Source of the DNA: QHXN01 sp032162705
Lineage (GTDB): Bacteria > Acidobacteriota > Blastocatellia > Pyrinomonadales > Pyrinomonadaceae
Length of the DNA: 64,000 nt
NCBI GenBank assembly: GCA_032162705.1
Contig: JAVRON010000031.1
Location: 12,724-76,723, forward strand
Reading direction: 5' to 3'
The notes beneath the pieces are model-generated. The model saw only the letters and a list, made by a program, of their open reading frames with translations. It did no database searches and was not told the DNA's origin. Positions 35,383 through 44,887 of the stretch are shown here, piece after piece; positions within the stretch are counted from its first letter, which is position 1, and each line of letters starts with the position of its first letter. The translations under genes were made by a program, and so were the position numbers.

Positions 35383-37194
35383 TCACTCTTCGACAATCAG
35401 TATGTGCAGCTCTTCGAGCTGGTGCGGGTCGATCTGGCCCGGCGCGTCGATCATCAGGTCTGCCGCCGAGGCCGTCTTCGGGAAGGCCATCAGGTCGCGT
35501 ATGTTGTCGATGCCGGTCAGTGCCATTAGCGTACGCTCAATGCCTGCGGCGATGCCTCCGTGCGGCGGCGTGCCGTATTCTAGTGCATCCAGAAAGAAGC
35601 CGAAGCGCTCGCGCGCCTTCTCTTCGGTCAGGCCAAGCGCTTTAAAGACGAGTCGCTGCACGTCGCGTCGATGGATACGAATCGAACCGCCCGCGACCTC
35701 GATGCCATTGACCACGGCGTCGTAAGCCTTCGCGCGAATCTGGCCGAGCAGGTGCGTCTCGCCGCCCTCGACCGCGCGCTCGAACGTGGGCAGGTCTTCG
35801 TCCAAAGGCGAGGTGAAAGGGTGGTGCATCGCATAGAAGCGCCCGTCGTCCTCGTGATACTCGAACATAGGGAACTCCGTCACCCACAGCGGCGCGAAGG
35901 CATTCGCCGGAATCAGCTTCTCGCGCCGCGCCAACTCGTTCCGGAGCGCGCCCAAGCTTGCCGCGACGACCGAACTCTTGCCCGCGACGACAAGCAAGGC
36001 ATCGTTCTTCTCCGCCCCGGCCTGTCGGGCCAGACGCATCACGGCCTCCTCGCCAAGCGCCTTCAGAAGCGAGGACGAAAGCTCGTCGCCGAGCTTGATC
36101 CACGCCAGCGCGCCCGCTCCATAACGCTTCGAGACTTCCTGCAACTCGTCAAGCTGTTTGCGCGAAAAATGCGCGCCGCCCTTTACGACGAGACCTTTGA
36201 CCTCGCCCGACTTCTCAAGCGCCGAGGCGAAGGGCGCAAACGTCGTCCCTTCGAGCGCGGGCGCGAGGTCTTGCAGCTCCATCCCGAAGCGCAGGTCTGG
36301 CTTATCGCTGCCGAAGCGCCGGAGCGCCTCCGCGTAAGAGAGGCGCTGGAAGGGCGCTTTGAGTTCCGCGCCGACGAGGCGGAAGACGCGGACGAGCAAG
36401 CCTTCGATCAAACGATAGACCTGCTCGCGCGTGGCGAAGCTGAACTCAACGTCGAGTTGCGTAAACTCGGGCTGGCGGTCTGCTCTCAGGTCTTCGTCGC
36501 GGAAGCAGCGCGCGATCTGGTAATACTTGTCGAGTCCGGCGATCATGCAAATCTGCTTGAAGATTTGCGGCGACTGAGGCAGCGCATAGAAGCGGCCAGC
36601 ATGGAGACGCGACGGCACGACGTAATCGCGCGCGCCCTCGGGCGTGGACTTGATAAGTATCGGCGTCTCGATCTCTGTAAAGCCCTGCTCGTCCATGTAG
36701 CGATGAATCTCGCCGACCACGCTCGCGCGCAGCCGCAGATTCTTCTGGAAGAAGGGACGGCGCAGATCGAGATAGCGATACTTCAGACGCACCTCTTCGG
36801 CGGCGAGCTTGTCGGGCGCGGCGTCCAACTGGAAGGGCGGCGTGCGCGCCTCGTTCAAGATGAGTATCTCGCGCGCCTGAACCTCTACGTCGCCCGTCGA
36901 GAGCTTCGGGTTGCGCTGCGCCGCTTCGCGCAGCACGACCTCGCCGCGCACCGCGATGACGTACTCGCCGCGAACCTCTTTCGCGCGCGCGTGCGCCTCC
37001 GGCGCATCCTCCACATCAAAGACGACCTGCGTCAGCCCGTCTCGGTCGCGCAAATCAACAAAGGTCAACGGCCCGAAGTCCCTCCGCACCGCGATCCATC
37101 CCATCAACACGACGGTCTTCCCCGCATCCTCCGCACGCAGCCCGCCGCACGAGTGCGTGCGCTCAAGCTCTCCAAGATGGTCAAGTACAGCCAT
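35383..37194 (-). CDS. aspS: Aspartyl-tRNA synthetase
   Basis: A 603-residue class II synthetase. N-terminal OB-fold anticodon domain (GWIAVRRDFGPLTFVDLRDRDGLTQVV), motif 2 with FRDEDLRADRQPEFTQLDVEFSF near 228, the bacterial GAD insertion (about 300-420) and motif 3 GIERTLMALTG near 548, ending IRDLMAFPKTASAADLM. It is full length for bacterial AspRS. Whether it is discriminating (Asp only) or non-discriminating cannot be decided by eye. hisS lies 43 nt upstream on the same strand. Confidence 0.96.
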   Translation of the reverse strand: MAVLDHLGELERTHSCGGLRAEDAGKTVVLMGWIAVRRDFGPLTFVDLRDRDGLTQVVFDVEDAPEAHARAKEVRGEYVIAVRGEVVLREAAQRNPKLSTGDVEVQAREILILNEARTPPFQLDAAPDKLAAEEVRLKYRYLDLRRPFFQKNLRLRASVVGEIHRYMDEQGFTEIETPILIKSTPEGARDYVVPSRLHAGRFYALPQSPQIFKQICMIAGLDKYYQIARCFRDEDLRADRQPEFTQLDVEFSFATREQVYRLIEGLLVRVFRLVGAELKAPFQRLSYAEALRRFGSDKPDLRFGMELQDLAPALEGTTFAPFASALEKSGEVKGLVVKGGAHFSRKQLDELQEVSKRYGAGALAWIKLGDELSSSLLKALGEEAVMRLARQAGAEKNDALLVVAGKSSVVAASLGALRNELARREKLIPANAFAPLWVTEFPMFEYHEDDGRFYAMHHPFTSPLDEDLPTFERAVEGGETHLLGQIRAKAYDAVVNGIEVAGGSIRIHRRDVQRLVFKALGLTEEKARERFGFFLDALEYGTPPHGGIAAGIERTLMALTGIDNIRDLMAFPKTASAADLMIDAPGQIDPHQLEELHILIVEE

Positions 37195-37237
37195 TCAACT
37201 CCTCATCTCCATTGTCTGGTAATCAACATGCACCTCT

Positions 37238-38707
37238 TTAGACTTGGGACGGTGACTCTCCGCCCTGCGAAAGAGCTTTCAAGTACATCGAAAGATAGTG
37301 CCCTTCATTCCCATGCAGCCTATCAAAAAGTATCGAGGCAGCCTGCCCGCGGCTGACTTTCTCCTGTTCGCCGTTCACCATGTATTTGAGCGCGACCTCA
37401 CCGCTGGCTCGCTCGTCGTCGCCGATGACGACGACGAAGGGGATGCCGCGCGCGGAGGCGTACTTGAACTGCTTGCCGAGCTTGTCTGCCTCCAGATACA
37501 CGTCCACGCGGAGCGCCGTCTCGGCACGGCGCAACTCTGCGGCGAAGGCGAGTGAATCTCTGATTGATTCCTCGCTCCAGACAGTCACCAACACGTCAGC
37601 AGCCGCGCGCTCAAAATACGGCGGGAACATTCCTCGCTCGGTCATCACGACGATGATACGCTCAAGGCCCAGCGAGAAGCCGCAGGCCGGAATGTCCTTC
37701 CCCGAAAACATCCCGATGAGATTGTCATAGCGCCCGCCGCCGCCCAAAGAGCCTGCGAGGTCTGGGACGCTGATCTCCATGATCGCGCCCGTGTAATAGG
37801 AGAGGCCACGCGCGAGGCTCGGGTCAATCTTGATTCTGTCCGCGACGGTGTAGGCAGAGGCGTATTCGACAATTTTGCGCACCTCTTCAACGCCGCGTGC
37901 TCCCGCCTCATTATCGCCGATGAACTCGACGAGGCGACCGAGCACCGCGTGGTTGTAAGCATCGGCCAGCGATTCGCTCCGCTCGTCCACGACGAACTCG
38001 GCTGCATGTTCGAGCGCCGGGAGGTTCTCGAAGAAGCCGAGCAACTTCTCACCGCTCTCTGCCAGGATGCCGCGCGTGGCGAACTCGCGCGCGACACCCT
38101 CGCGCCCGACCTTGTCCAGCTTGTCGAGCGCGACGAGCGCATCCGCGTGCATGTCCGCCGCGATGCCCGCAGCTTCAAGCACGCCCGCAAGCACCTGCCG
38201 GTGGTTGAGGCGGATAGTGAAGTTGTCGAAGCCGAGCGCCGTTAGAGCGTCGCTCGCTGCGGCGCATAGCTCGGCCTCGACGACTGCGGAGCGTGTGCCG
38301 ATGCAGTCAACGTCGCACTGGTAGAACTCGCGGAAGCGTCCGCGCGCGGGTCGGTCTGCGCGCCAGACGGGTTGAATCTGGTAGCGTTTGAAAAACTTGG
38401 GGAGGCGTTCGCCGTGCTCTGCGACGACGCGTGCGAGTGGGACGGTCAAGTCATAGCGGAGCGCGAGGTCGGCCTCGCCCGTCCGTTCGTGCTCGCCGCG
38501 CTTGAGGATTTTGAAGATGAGTTGATTGCCCTCTTCGCCGTACTTGCCGAGGAGCGTCTCGATGTTTTCGACCGCGGGCGTCTCCAGCGGCTCGAAGCCG
38601 TAGCGCTCGTACACGTCTTTAATGATACGGATGACGTACTCGCGCCGCCGCACGTCCGCCGGGAGAAAGTCGCGCATGCCGCGCGCTGGTTGTGTCTTCG
38701 TAGGCAT
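37238..38707 (-). CDS. hisS: Histidyl-tRNA synthetase
   Basis: A 489-residue class II synthetase with GMRDFLPADVRRREYV (motif 1 region), motif 2 (FKRYQIQPVWRADRPARGRFREFYQCDVDCIG) and motif 3 (CGFSLGLERIIVVM), plus the His-binding GLSYYTGAIMEI. The C-terminal anticodon domain (about 390-475) follows. A tail of about 15 residues extends past the usual end. It heads the hisS-aspS-dinB-JAMM run; upstream is an AGTAGTC palindrome. Confidence 0.96.
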   Translation of the reverse strand: MPTKTQPARGMRDFLPADVRRREYVIRIIKDVYERYGFEPLETPAVENIETLLGKYGEEGNQLIFKILKRGEHERTGEADLALRYDLTVPLARVVAEHGERLPKFFKRYQIQPVWRADRPARGRFREFYQCDVDCIGTRSAVVEAELCAAASDALTALGFDNFTIRLNHRQVLAGVLEAAGIAADMHADALVALDKLDKVGREGVAREFATRGILAESGEKLLGFFENLPALEHAAEFVVDERSESLADAYNHAVLGRLVEFIGDNEAGARGVEEVRKIVEYASAYTVADRIKIDPSLARGLSYYTGAIMEISVPDLAGSLGGGGRYDNLIGMFSGKDIPACGFSLGLERIIVVMTERGMFPPYFERAAADVLVTVWSEESIRDSLAFAAELRRAETALRVDVYLEADKLGKQFKYASARGIPFVVVIGDDERASGEVALKYMVNGEQEKVSRGQAASILFDRLHGNEGHYLSMYLKALSQGGESPSQV

Positions 38708-38711
38708 AGAA

Positions 38712-38877
38712 AAGTAGACAGGAGAAGTAGACAGTAGTCAGTAGTCAGTAGTCAGTAGTCAGTAGTCAGTAGTCAGTAGAAAAACATTCTTCAGCGATTC
38801 GTCAGGGTGTCAGCGTCAACGTCGGCAGGGCGGAGCCTACTGACTACTGTCTACTGTCTACTTCTCCTGTCTACTTC
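38712..38877. repeat. Dispersed palindrome, AGTAGTC-word family, copy 4
   Basis: Left arm AAGTAGACAGGAGAAGTAGA then six AGTAGTC words; right arm CTACTGACTACTGTCTACTG and CTTCTCCTGTCTACTTC. The outermost parts match each other exactly, including the GGAG interruption, so the arms evolved together or were copied as a unit. Confidence 0.9.
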
Positions 38878-39580
38878 ATCGAAAGATCGAAAAGCCGACG
38901 TAGAACAGGTTCGAGTCGAAGCCCGGGTTCACGTCCGCGCGGTAGCCGTTCGAGATGTGCTGGTAGCGATACCCGAGCGTCCACGCACGCCGAGCGCCCG
39001 TCTTCCACTGGACGCCGCCGCCGAAGTCGGCAGTGAAGTTGAACTGCGCGCCGCGTTCGTCCGGCACGCGCTCGCCGAAGTAGATGAAGCCGCCGCTGCC
39101 TTGCGCGAAGGGCTGCACGCGCTCGCGCCGACGGAAGTTGAGCTGGAAGCCTACGGGTGAGAGACCCGCGCCCGTGATCGTCTTCCGTACCGCGCGAAAG
39201 CCCGTCGGAGGCGTGCCGAAAGACTCGAACGAAGGGAAAGACAGCGCCGCGACCGGCACGGCGTCCACGGTATACTTCAGCGTAAGATTGTCGCCGCGCG
39301 CCAGCACACGCGCGTAGCGAAAGGCCAAAAGGCCGAGCCGCGTCTTCTCAGTCGAGCCGATGAGCGTCGGGCTACTGAACGAGCCGCCGCCCCAGACGCC
39401 GAACTCGTTGACGGCCTTCTCCAGCCCGAACGCGCCGCCCGCGCGCTGCACACCCGCCGCGGCCTCATCCGACTCCGAACGCCTCAGTTGCTCAACTCCC
39501 TGCGCGAGCGAGGGCGCGCACGCCGCGAGCGCGAACAGAACGGCTGCGACGACTCCGGCAAGTTTTCTTTCGGGGCGCAT
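38876..39580 (-). CDS. PagL-like lipid A 3-O-deacylase (acyloxyacyl hydrolase family)
   Basis: A 234-residue outer-membrane enzyme. Signal peptide (1-27, ending SLAQ), then alternating beta strands of a small barrel. The C-terminal YRYQHISNGYRADVNPG carries the catalytic His208 and Ser210 with Asn211, the hallmark of PagL, and the protein ends with the barrel strand LFYVGFSIFR. PagL removes an acyl chain from lipid A. Together with LptD this shows LPS or a related lipid A in the outer membrane. The stop is at the edge of an AGTAGTC palindrome. Confidence 0.82.
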   Translation of the reverse strand: MRPERKLAGVVAAVLFALAACAPSLAQGVEQLRRSESDEAAAGVQRAGGAFGLEKAVNEFGVWGGGSFSSPTLIGSTEKTRLGLLAFRYARVLARGDNLTLKYTVDAVPVAALSFPSFESFGTPPTGFRAVRKTITGAGLSPVGFQLNFRRRERVQPFAQGSGGFIYFGERVPDERGAQFNFTADFGGGVQWKTGARRAWTLGYRYQHISNGYRADVNPGFDSNLFYVGFSIFR

Positions 39581-39640
39581 GGCTTTCTAAATCCTCTCCG
39601 CTCCCGCGTCAAAATTTCAGGAGCGCGTTTACAGTCCATT

Positions 39641-40183
39641 TCAGGAGCGCATCAACTGCCCTTCGGCTATCCCGTACTCCTCTCGGTACGCGCGCGTGTA
39701 CTCGACATAGTTCTTCCAGAACACGTCGAGGTCTGCGACCTCTTCGTCCGTAAGCTGCCGCTTGACGCGCGCAGGCACACCTAAGACGAGCGAGCGCGGC
39801 GGGATAATTGTCCCCGGCGAGACGAGCGCGCCCGCCGCCACCAGAGACTTTTCGCCCACGCGTGCGCCGTCCATCACAATCGACCCGATGCCGACGAGGC
39901 TCCCGCGCTCGACGTAACAGCCGTGCAGCGTGACGTTGTGGCCGACGGTCACCTCGTCTTCGAGGATGGTGGCGTGCGTGCCGTTCGAGACGTGGATGAC
40001 CGTGCCGTCCTGCACGTTCGTGCGTTCGCCGATGCGTATGTGGAAGACATCGCCGCGCACGACCGCGCTGAACCAGACGGAAGAGTGCGCGCCGATGTGT
40101 ACGTCGCCGATGATTTGCGCGCTCGACTCGATGAACGCGGTCGGATGAATCTGCGGATGTATGCCGCGAAACGGTCTAATCAT
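39641..40183 (-). CDS. Gamma-carbonic-anhydrase family protein (YrdA/PaaY-like)
   Basis: A 180-residue left-handed beta-helix with hexapeptide repeats (IIGDVHIGAHSSVWFSAVVRGD, IGSIVMDGARVGEKSLVAAGALVSPG). The three metal histidines are present: H64 (VIHV), H82 and H87 (GHNVTLHGC). The acid residues that distinguish fully active archaeal Cam are not obvious, as in most YrdA-like members, so it may be a thioesterase/CoA-related or weak carbonic anhydrase. Confidence 0.88.
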   Translation of the reverse strand: MIRPFRGIHPQIHPTAFIESSAQIIGDVHIGAHSSVWFSAVVRGDVFHIRIGERTNVQDGTVIHVSNGTHATILEDEVTVGHNVTLHGCYVERGSLVGIGSIVMDGARVGEKSLVAAGALVSPGTIIPPRSLVLGVPARVKRQLTDEEVADLDVFWKNYVEYTRAYREEYGIAEGQLMRS

Positions 40184-40304
40184 AACGACTCGACTGAAAG
40201 CGAAAGCTCTCGCGCCTCAACGTCTAAAGCGAAAACCGGCGGCACGACGTGAAAGCAAAAACGGTAGCACGGCGGCGCGGGGCGGGCAAGCAAAGCGATT
40301 GTGC

Positions 40305-40310
40305 TACAAT
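40305..40310 (+). promoter_or_regulatory. Likely -10 element (TACAAT) of the 40355 gene
   Basis: TTGTGCTACAAT is a good extended -10 box; no clear -35 precedes it. It argues against translation starting at the GTG at 40301, which lies in the promoter. Confidence 0.45.
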
Positions 40311-40354
40311 CCACGCGCCCAAGCAGAGATATCCGAGGAGACTTCAAAAGAGAC

Positions 40355-40525
40355 GTGCCGACCGAGACGCCGCCACCTTACTTCCCGCAGAATCCGCTCT
40401 CGCCCGGCGATGAGAAGACGGCCACACGGCTCAGGCTTATTTTCTACGGCTGTGCGGTGCTCGTCGCGCTCGGCGTCGTGGCCGCAATCATCGGCGCAGT
40501 CTATCTGATTCGCTCGCTGCTCTGA
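40355..40525 (+). CDS. Small single-span membrane protein
   Basis: 56 residues from a GTG at 40355, with GAGGAG 14 nt upstream: a Pro-rich cytoplasmic part (PTETPPPYFPQNPLSPGDE) and one transmembrane helix (LIFYGCAVLVALGVVAAIIGAVYLI). I do not recognise it. The GAGGAG and the upstream TACAAT box support it being a gene. Confidence 0.6.
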   Translation: MPTETPPPYFPQNPLSPGDEKTATRLRLIFYGCAVLVALGVVAAIIGAVYLIRSLL

Positions 40526-40542
40526 AGCAGGCGCGCACTTAC

Positions 40543-40666
40543 AAGGCCGCAAGCCCGACCGTGATGGAGGGCGTAAGTGAAACGCTGAACGCTGAAGGCT
40601 GAACCAAGAGCAGTCTTTTAGTTCATACTTCCTAACGCCCTCCCTAACGGTCGGGCTTGCGGCCTC
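40543..40666. repeat. Palindrome with GGCCGCAAGCCCGACCG arms
   Basis: AAGGCCGCAAGCCCGACCG on the left and CGGTCGGGCTTGCGGCCT on the right pair over about 18 bp; a second nested pair (GGAGGGCGT / ACGCCCTCC) and tandem GAACGCTGAA words lie inside. It separates the small membrane protein from the DUF1570 gene. Confidence 0.85.
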
Positions 40667-40676
40667 AAGCCGAAAC

Positions 40677-42629
40677 ATGAAAAGACGAAGCCCCCAACTC
40701 TTCTTCGTCCTATTGATGACGGCGCTCGCATTGCTTCTCCCTTGCCCGTCGGCGGCGCGGCGCGAACAATCCGACGAATGGGTGAGCGTGCGCTCGCAGA
40801 ACTTTCTCGTCGAAGGCCGCGCGCGCGCGAAGGATTTGCGGCGCATGGCCGTCAGGCTCGAAGAGTACCGGGCGGCCTTCTCACGCCTTCTCTCCGGCGA
40901 GCACTTCGACGCAAGCATTCCCACGACCATCATCGTCTTCCCGGACGACGCGGCGTACAAGCCCTTCAAGCCGCTCCTGCGCGGGCAATCGGCCGCTGGC
41001 GTTTCGGGCTACTTCCAGCCCGGCACGGAGGTCAACTACATCACGCTCGCGCTCGACTCCGATTCGGCGCGCGACTCCTCGACGCTGCTACACGAGTACA
41101 CACACCTGCTCGTCAACAACTATTTCAGCGGCGCTCCGCTCTGGCTCAAGGAGGGACTCTCCGAGTTCTACAGCACCGCGCGCCTCTCCGGGGACAGGCG
41201 CAGGATGACGCTCGGCGACCCGCCCACGCAACGCACGCGCGCTCTGCTCGGGCGCGAGCTACTTCCCTTCAGGACGCTTTTCGCCGTCGATCACGCTTCG
41301 CCGTACTACGTCGAGCAGGGCCCGCGCGGTCTCTTCTACGCGGAGTCCTGGGCGCTCGTTCATTACCTGACGGAGGTGCGCGGCGGCGAACACGGCGACC
41401 GTGTAGCACGCTTCGTCGCGCTGCTCGCCGACGGCGCGACCGTCGAGGACTCACTCCGGCGCACATTCGGCAAGCGGGTCTCGGAGATAGAGGCGGGGTT
41501 CATCTCTTACGTGCGGCTCGGGCGCTACAACACGAGCGTCGAAGAGTTCGAGCGCCCGCTCGATTTCGACTCGCAACTGCATGCGCGCCAACTCACCGCA
41601 GCCGAAGTGAGCGCGCGGCTCGGCGACCTTCTGCTCCACACGGATCGAGACGATGACGCCGAACCGTATCTGCTCCGCGCAGTCGAACTAGACCCACGTC
41701 TCGCGTCCGCACGCGTCTCGCTCGGGGCCTTGCTGCTCCGGCATGGGCGGTTCACGGAGGCTTGCGGGCAGTTGCGCGCATCCGTCGAAGCAGACACGCA
41801 AAACACCCTCGCTCACTACTATCTCGCCGACGCGCTCAATCGAGAGGGAGCCACCGACAGTTCGGACAAAATCTCCGTCAGTGAGTTCGAGGAGAGGACG
41901 GACGCCATCCGCGCCGAGCTGCACCGAGCGATTGAGCTTGCGCCCGGCTTCGTCGAGCCTTACCGGCTGCTCGCGACAATCGAGCTTGAGCGCGGCGACC
42001 GGCCCGAAGTGGCCGTCGTGTTGCTCAAGCGTGCGGCGGCTCTCGCGCCACGTCGCCTCGACCTCACGCTCATGCTCGCGCAGGCCGAACTGCCCGGCGG
42101 CCAGTTTGAAGAGGCGCGCAGGCTCGCGGAGCCTATCGCACGCCGCGACGACGACGAGCATCTGCGCGCGCAGGCCGAAGCGCTCATCGCACGTATCGAC
42201 GCTCGCCAGCAGCAGGCAGCGCGTCTGCGTTCGCAGGCTGACGAGGCAGCCAAGCTCGAAGCTCAGCTCGACGCCGCCACGCCCACGCAGCCTTGCGACA
42301 TGCCCGTGCAGGGCGGGCCCCACTACAAGAAGCTCCGCTTTGAAGGCACGCAGGCGTGCGGTCGCCTCGCCGAAATCGAGTGCGCCGACGGCGGGGTCGT
42401 GCTCCACGTCGAGACACGCGCGGGCACTTTGCGCCTGCGCGCCGAAGACCTGAGCGGCATACGCTTCGTCACCTACACCGCTTCGGTCAAGACGGGCCGC
42501 ATCTCGTGCGGCATGCGCGAGCCTGCCGACTCCGTGCTCGTCACCTATCGCGTAAGGCCGGACAACAAAAAAGTCTTCGACGGCGACGCGCTGGCCGTCG
42601 AGTTCATCCCTGAAGACTGGAACCATTGA
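40677..42629 (+). CDS. Secreted gluzincin-like (DUF1570/peptidase MA-like) protein with TPR repeats
   Basis: A 650-residue exported protein. Signal peptide (about 1-27). Residues about 35-290 form a DUF1570/MA-like zinc peptidase domain with HEYTH (139-143) and the downstream Glu in LKEGLSEFY. Three or more TPRs follow (about 310-530: ARLGDLLLHTDRDDDAEPYLLRAVELDP, ARVSLGALLLRHGRFTEACGQLRASVEAD, EPYRLLATIELERGDRPEVAVVLLKRA), then a C-terminal domain with Cys pairs (QPCDMPVQGG, TQACGRLAEIECADGG). The substrate is unknown. Confidence 0.82.
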   Translation: MKRRSPQLFFVLLMTALALLLPCPSAARREQSDEWVSVRSQNFLVEGRARAKDLRRMAVRLEEYRAAFSRLLSGEHFDASIPTTIIVFPDDAAYKPFKPLLRGQSAAGVSGYFQPGTEVNYITLALDSDSARDSSTLLHEYTHLLVNNYFSGAPLWLKEGLSEFYSTARLSGDRRRMTLGDPPTQRTRALLGRELLPFRTLFAVDHASPYYVEQGPRGLFYAESWALVHYLTEVRGGEHGDRVARFVALLADGATVEDSLRRTFGKRVSEIEAGFISYVRLGRYNTSVEEFERPLDFDSQLHARQLTAAEVSARLGDLLLHTDRDDDAEPYLLRAVELDPRLASARVSLGALLLRHGRFTEACGQLRASVEADTQNTLAHYYLADALNREGATDSSDKISVSEFEERTDAIRAELHRAIELAPGFVEPYRLLATIELERGDRPEVAVVLLKRAAALAPRRLDLTLMLAQAELPGGQFEEARRLAEPIARRDDDEHLRAQAEALIARIDARQQQAARLRSQADEAAKLEAQLDAATPTQPCDMPVQGGPHYKKLRFEGTQACGRLAEIECADGGVVLHVETRAGTLRLRAEDLSGIRFVTYTASVKTGRISCGMREPADSVLVTYRVRPDNKKVFDGDALAVEFIPEDWNH

Positions 42630-42676
42630 GGAATGTTGAGGCGGACAATCTCCGACTTGGAACTAACGTCAGTCAT

Positions 42677-42767
42677 GTTCACCGCAGAGGCGCTGAGGAC
42701 GCGGAGGGGGCGCAGAGACTTGAATTACTCTGCGAGTCTCTGTGTCCTCCGCGCCTCTGCGGTGAAC
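42677..42767. repeat. Dispersed palindrome, CGCAGAGG-word family, copy 4
   Basis: Left arm GTTCACCGCAGAGGCGCTGA, right arm CCTCCGCGCCTCTGCGGTGA. It lies between two tandem plus-strand genes. Confidence 0.87.
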
Positions 42768-42843
42768 ATCAAGTCTCTCTACGGTCAACTGCCGATTTCT
42801 TAAGCTTGCCTTAGCAAACAATCGTATCAATGAAGCACGGCCA

Positions 42844-44259
42844 ATGTCCCACCTGAACCGAAGCATCAAAGGACAAGAAGGAAGCGGCGGCGAGAGCCAC
42901 GGACTCGCGCGTCGGCTCGGCCTGTTCGATGCGACGATGATCGTGATGGGCGGCATCGTCGGCTCGGGCATCTTCATCAATCCATACGTCGTCGCACGAC
43001 AGGTTCACACTCCCTTTCTTATTCTCGGCGCGTGGCTCGCGGGCGGCTGCGTTGCGCTCGCGGGCGCGTTCGTCTACGCGGAGCTGGCCGCGTGTCGGCC
43101 CGAGGTGGGCGGGCAGTATGCGTACCTGCGCGATGCTTTCCATCCTTCGGTCGCCTTCCTCTATGGTTGGGCGTTGCTGCTCGTCATACAGACCGGCGGG
43201 ATGGCCGCGGTCGCCGTCACCTTCGCGCGCTACTTCGCTGAACTGACGCGCGTCGCCTTGCCCGACTGGACAATCGCGGCGCTCACGCTGGCGCTCCTGA
43301 CGGTCGTCAACTGCCTCGGCGTGCGCTCGGGCAGCAACGTGCAGAGCATCTTGATGGTTCTGAAGATTCTCGCCATCACGGCGCTCATCCTGTGCGGCGT
43401 GTTCGCGGTCGCGGAGCCGCAGCCGCTCGTGCAAGCGGCGCTGCTCGACCGTCCCGTCTCGTTGGGACTGCTTGCGGGTTTAGGCGCGGCGATGACGCCG
43501 GTGATGTTCGCCTACGGCGGATGGCAGACGGCGAGCTTCGTCGCGGGCGAGATGCGCGAGCCGCGTCGAGACCTCCCGCGCGGACTGCTCATCGGCGTCT
43601 GCGGCGTGATACTGCTCTACACTCTGGTCAATCTCGCTTCCTTGCGCGCTCTCGGCGCTGAAGGATTGGCCGCGACGACGACGCCCGCGTCCGCTGTGAT
43701 GCGCCTCGCGTTCGGGCCGCGCGGTGCGGCGCTCATCGCCGTCGGGATAGCGATCTCGACGCTCGGGTTCCTGAGCCAGAGTATGCTGACCGCTCCGCGC
43801 GTCTACTTTGCGATGGCCGAGGACGCGCTCTTCTTCAAGGCCGTGGCGCGGCTCGACCGACGCACGCGCGCACCCATCGTCGCCATCGCGCTGCAAGGCT
43901 TGCTGGCCGCAGTCATCGCCGTCTCTGGACGCTACGAGCAGATACTCAACTACGTCGTCTCGGTTGATTTTATCTGGTTCGGACTGACCGCGCTCTCGCT
44001 CTTTGTCTTCCGCCGACGCCGCCGCGCCGCCGCAGGCTCAAGCGTGGAAGTGACCGGCGAGGAGGGCGCGCCCCCTGGCGACGCGCGCGAAGGTTTCCGC
44101 GTGCCCGGCCATCCCTTCACGACCGCTCTGTTCGCCGCCGCGTGCGCGCTCATCGTCGCGGCAACCGTCTACCAGTATCCGGCCAACAGCGCCGTCGGTC
44201 TCGCCATCGTCGTCTCGGGCATTCCCGTTTACTTCCTCTGGCGCGGGAGAAGACCGTAA
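42844..44259 (+). CDS. APC-superfamily amino acid permease
   Basis: A 471-residue transporter with 12 predicted helices. The first helix has the APC signature LGLFDATMIVMGGIVGSGIFINP (the GSGIF unwound substrate site), and helix 3 carries AELAACRPEVGGQYAYLRDAFHP. A further match is the segment FAYGGWQTASFVAGEMREPRRDLPRGL, typical of the LAT/PotE branches. The substrate cannot be named. An ATG at 42844 is used; the ribosome site is weak. Confidence 0.9.
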   Translation: MSHLNRSIKGQEGSGGESHGLARRLGLFDATMIVMGGIVGSGIFINPYVVARQVHTPFLILGAWLAGGCVALAGAFVYAELAACRPEVGGQYAYLRDAFHPSVAFLYGWALLLVIQTGGMAAVAVTFARYFAELTRVALPDWTIAALTLALLTVVNCLGVRSGSNVQSILMVLKILAITALILCGVFAVAEPQPLVQAALLDRPVSLGLLAGLGAAMTPVMFAYGGWQTASFVAGEMREPRRDLPRGLLIGVCGVILLYTLVNLASLRALGAEGLAATTTPASAVMRLAFGPRGAALIAVGIAISTLGFLSQSMLTAPRVYFAMAEDALFFKAVARLDRRTRAPIVAIALQGLLAAVIAVSGRYEQILNYVVSVDFIWFGLTALSLFVFRRRRRAAAGSSVEVTGEEGAPPGDAREGFRVPGHPFTTALFAAACALIVAATVYQYPANSAVGLAIVVSGIPVYFLWRGRRP

Positions 44260-44260
44260 A

Positions 44261-44418
44261 GAATTCACATGGATGGACAGGATTGACAGGATAGGAAATA
44301 AGCTCTCAACTTAGAACGCTGAACGATGAACTGAAATCAAGCTGTCTTCAGTTCATCGTTCAGCGTTCATACTTCCAAGTTCACTTATCCTGTTCATCCT
44401 GTTCATCCATGTGAATTC
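44261..44418. repeat. Palindrome with GACAGGATGAACAGGAT arms, copy 1
   Basis: GAATTCACATGGATGGACAG and its complement CATCCATGTGAATTC bound the element. Nested inside is a second palindrome (GAACGCTGAACGATGAACTG with TTCAGTTCATCGTTCAGCGT). It lies between convergent genes. The outer arms recur at 46675-46815 with a different inner palindrome. Confidence 0.9.
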
Positions 44419-44438
44419 TTCTTTCCGTCAAAGCGCCG

Positions 44439-44807
44439 CTAATTTTTCCAGCACGCCGCCGCGAGGCACAGCCAGCCCGCGAGGAAGGCGAGTCCGCCGA
44501 CGGGCGTGATCGCACCGAGCCAGCGCTGCCCCGTCAGGCTCAGAAGATAGAGGCTGCCCGAGAAGACGATTGTGCCCGCGAGGAAGAGCCAGCCGGCGGC
44601 GCTCGTCAAAGTCCCGGGCCAGCGCGCCCAAGCCCACGCCGCTGCCATCAAGGCGAAGGCGTGATACATCTGATAGCGCACGCCGACCTCGAACGTTGCC
44701 AGCATGTCTTCGCTCAGACGACCCTTCAACCCATGAGCGCCGAACGCGCCCAACGCCACGCCGACAAAAGCCGAGAGCGCGCCTACAAGAAAAAACAGTC
44801 TGTCCAT
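44439..44807 (-). CDS. DUF423 family small membrane protein (YgdD-like)
   Basis: About 122 residues with four transmembrane helices. The start MDRLFFLVGALSAFVGVALGAFGAHGLK and RYQMYHAFALMA are DUF423 signatures. Function unknown. The alternative Met two residues upstream is equally possible. Confidence 0.88.
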   Translation of the reverse strand: MDRLFFLVGALSAFVGVALGAFGAHGLKGRLSEDMLATFEVGVRYQMYHAFALMAAAWAWARWPGTLTSAAGWLFLAGTIVFSGSLYLLSLTGQRWLGAITPVGGLAFLAGWLCLAAACWKN

Positions 44808-44887
44808 CTTCAACTCCGTCTCCTCAAGTCCGATGAACCCTTTTCACTTGAACGTAGAACGAGTGAAAGGGATTTAACTCCGCCCTC

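Noticed and set aside
35671..37356. 561-codon plus-strand open frame
   Set aside because: Antisense to aspS; Arg/Leu-rich shadow without motif.
38712..38877. Possible CRISPR array (regular AGTAGTC repeats)
   Set aside because: The words are only about 7 bp with no spacers, and the whole unit is palindromic; there are no cas genes.
40301..40354. Upstream GTG start for the small membrane protein
   Set aside because: The GTG overlaps a good -10 box, and GAGGAG lies upstream of the later GTG at 40355.
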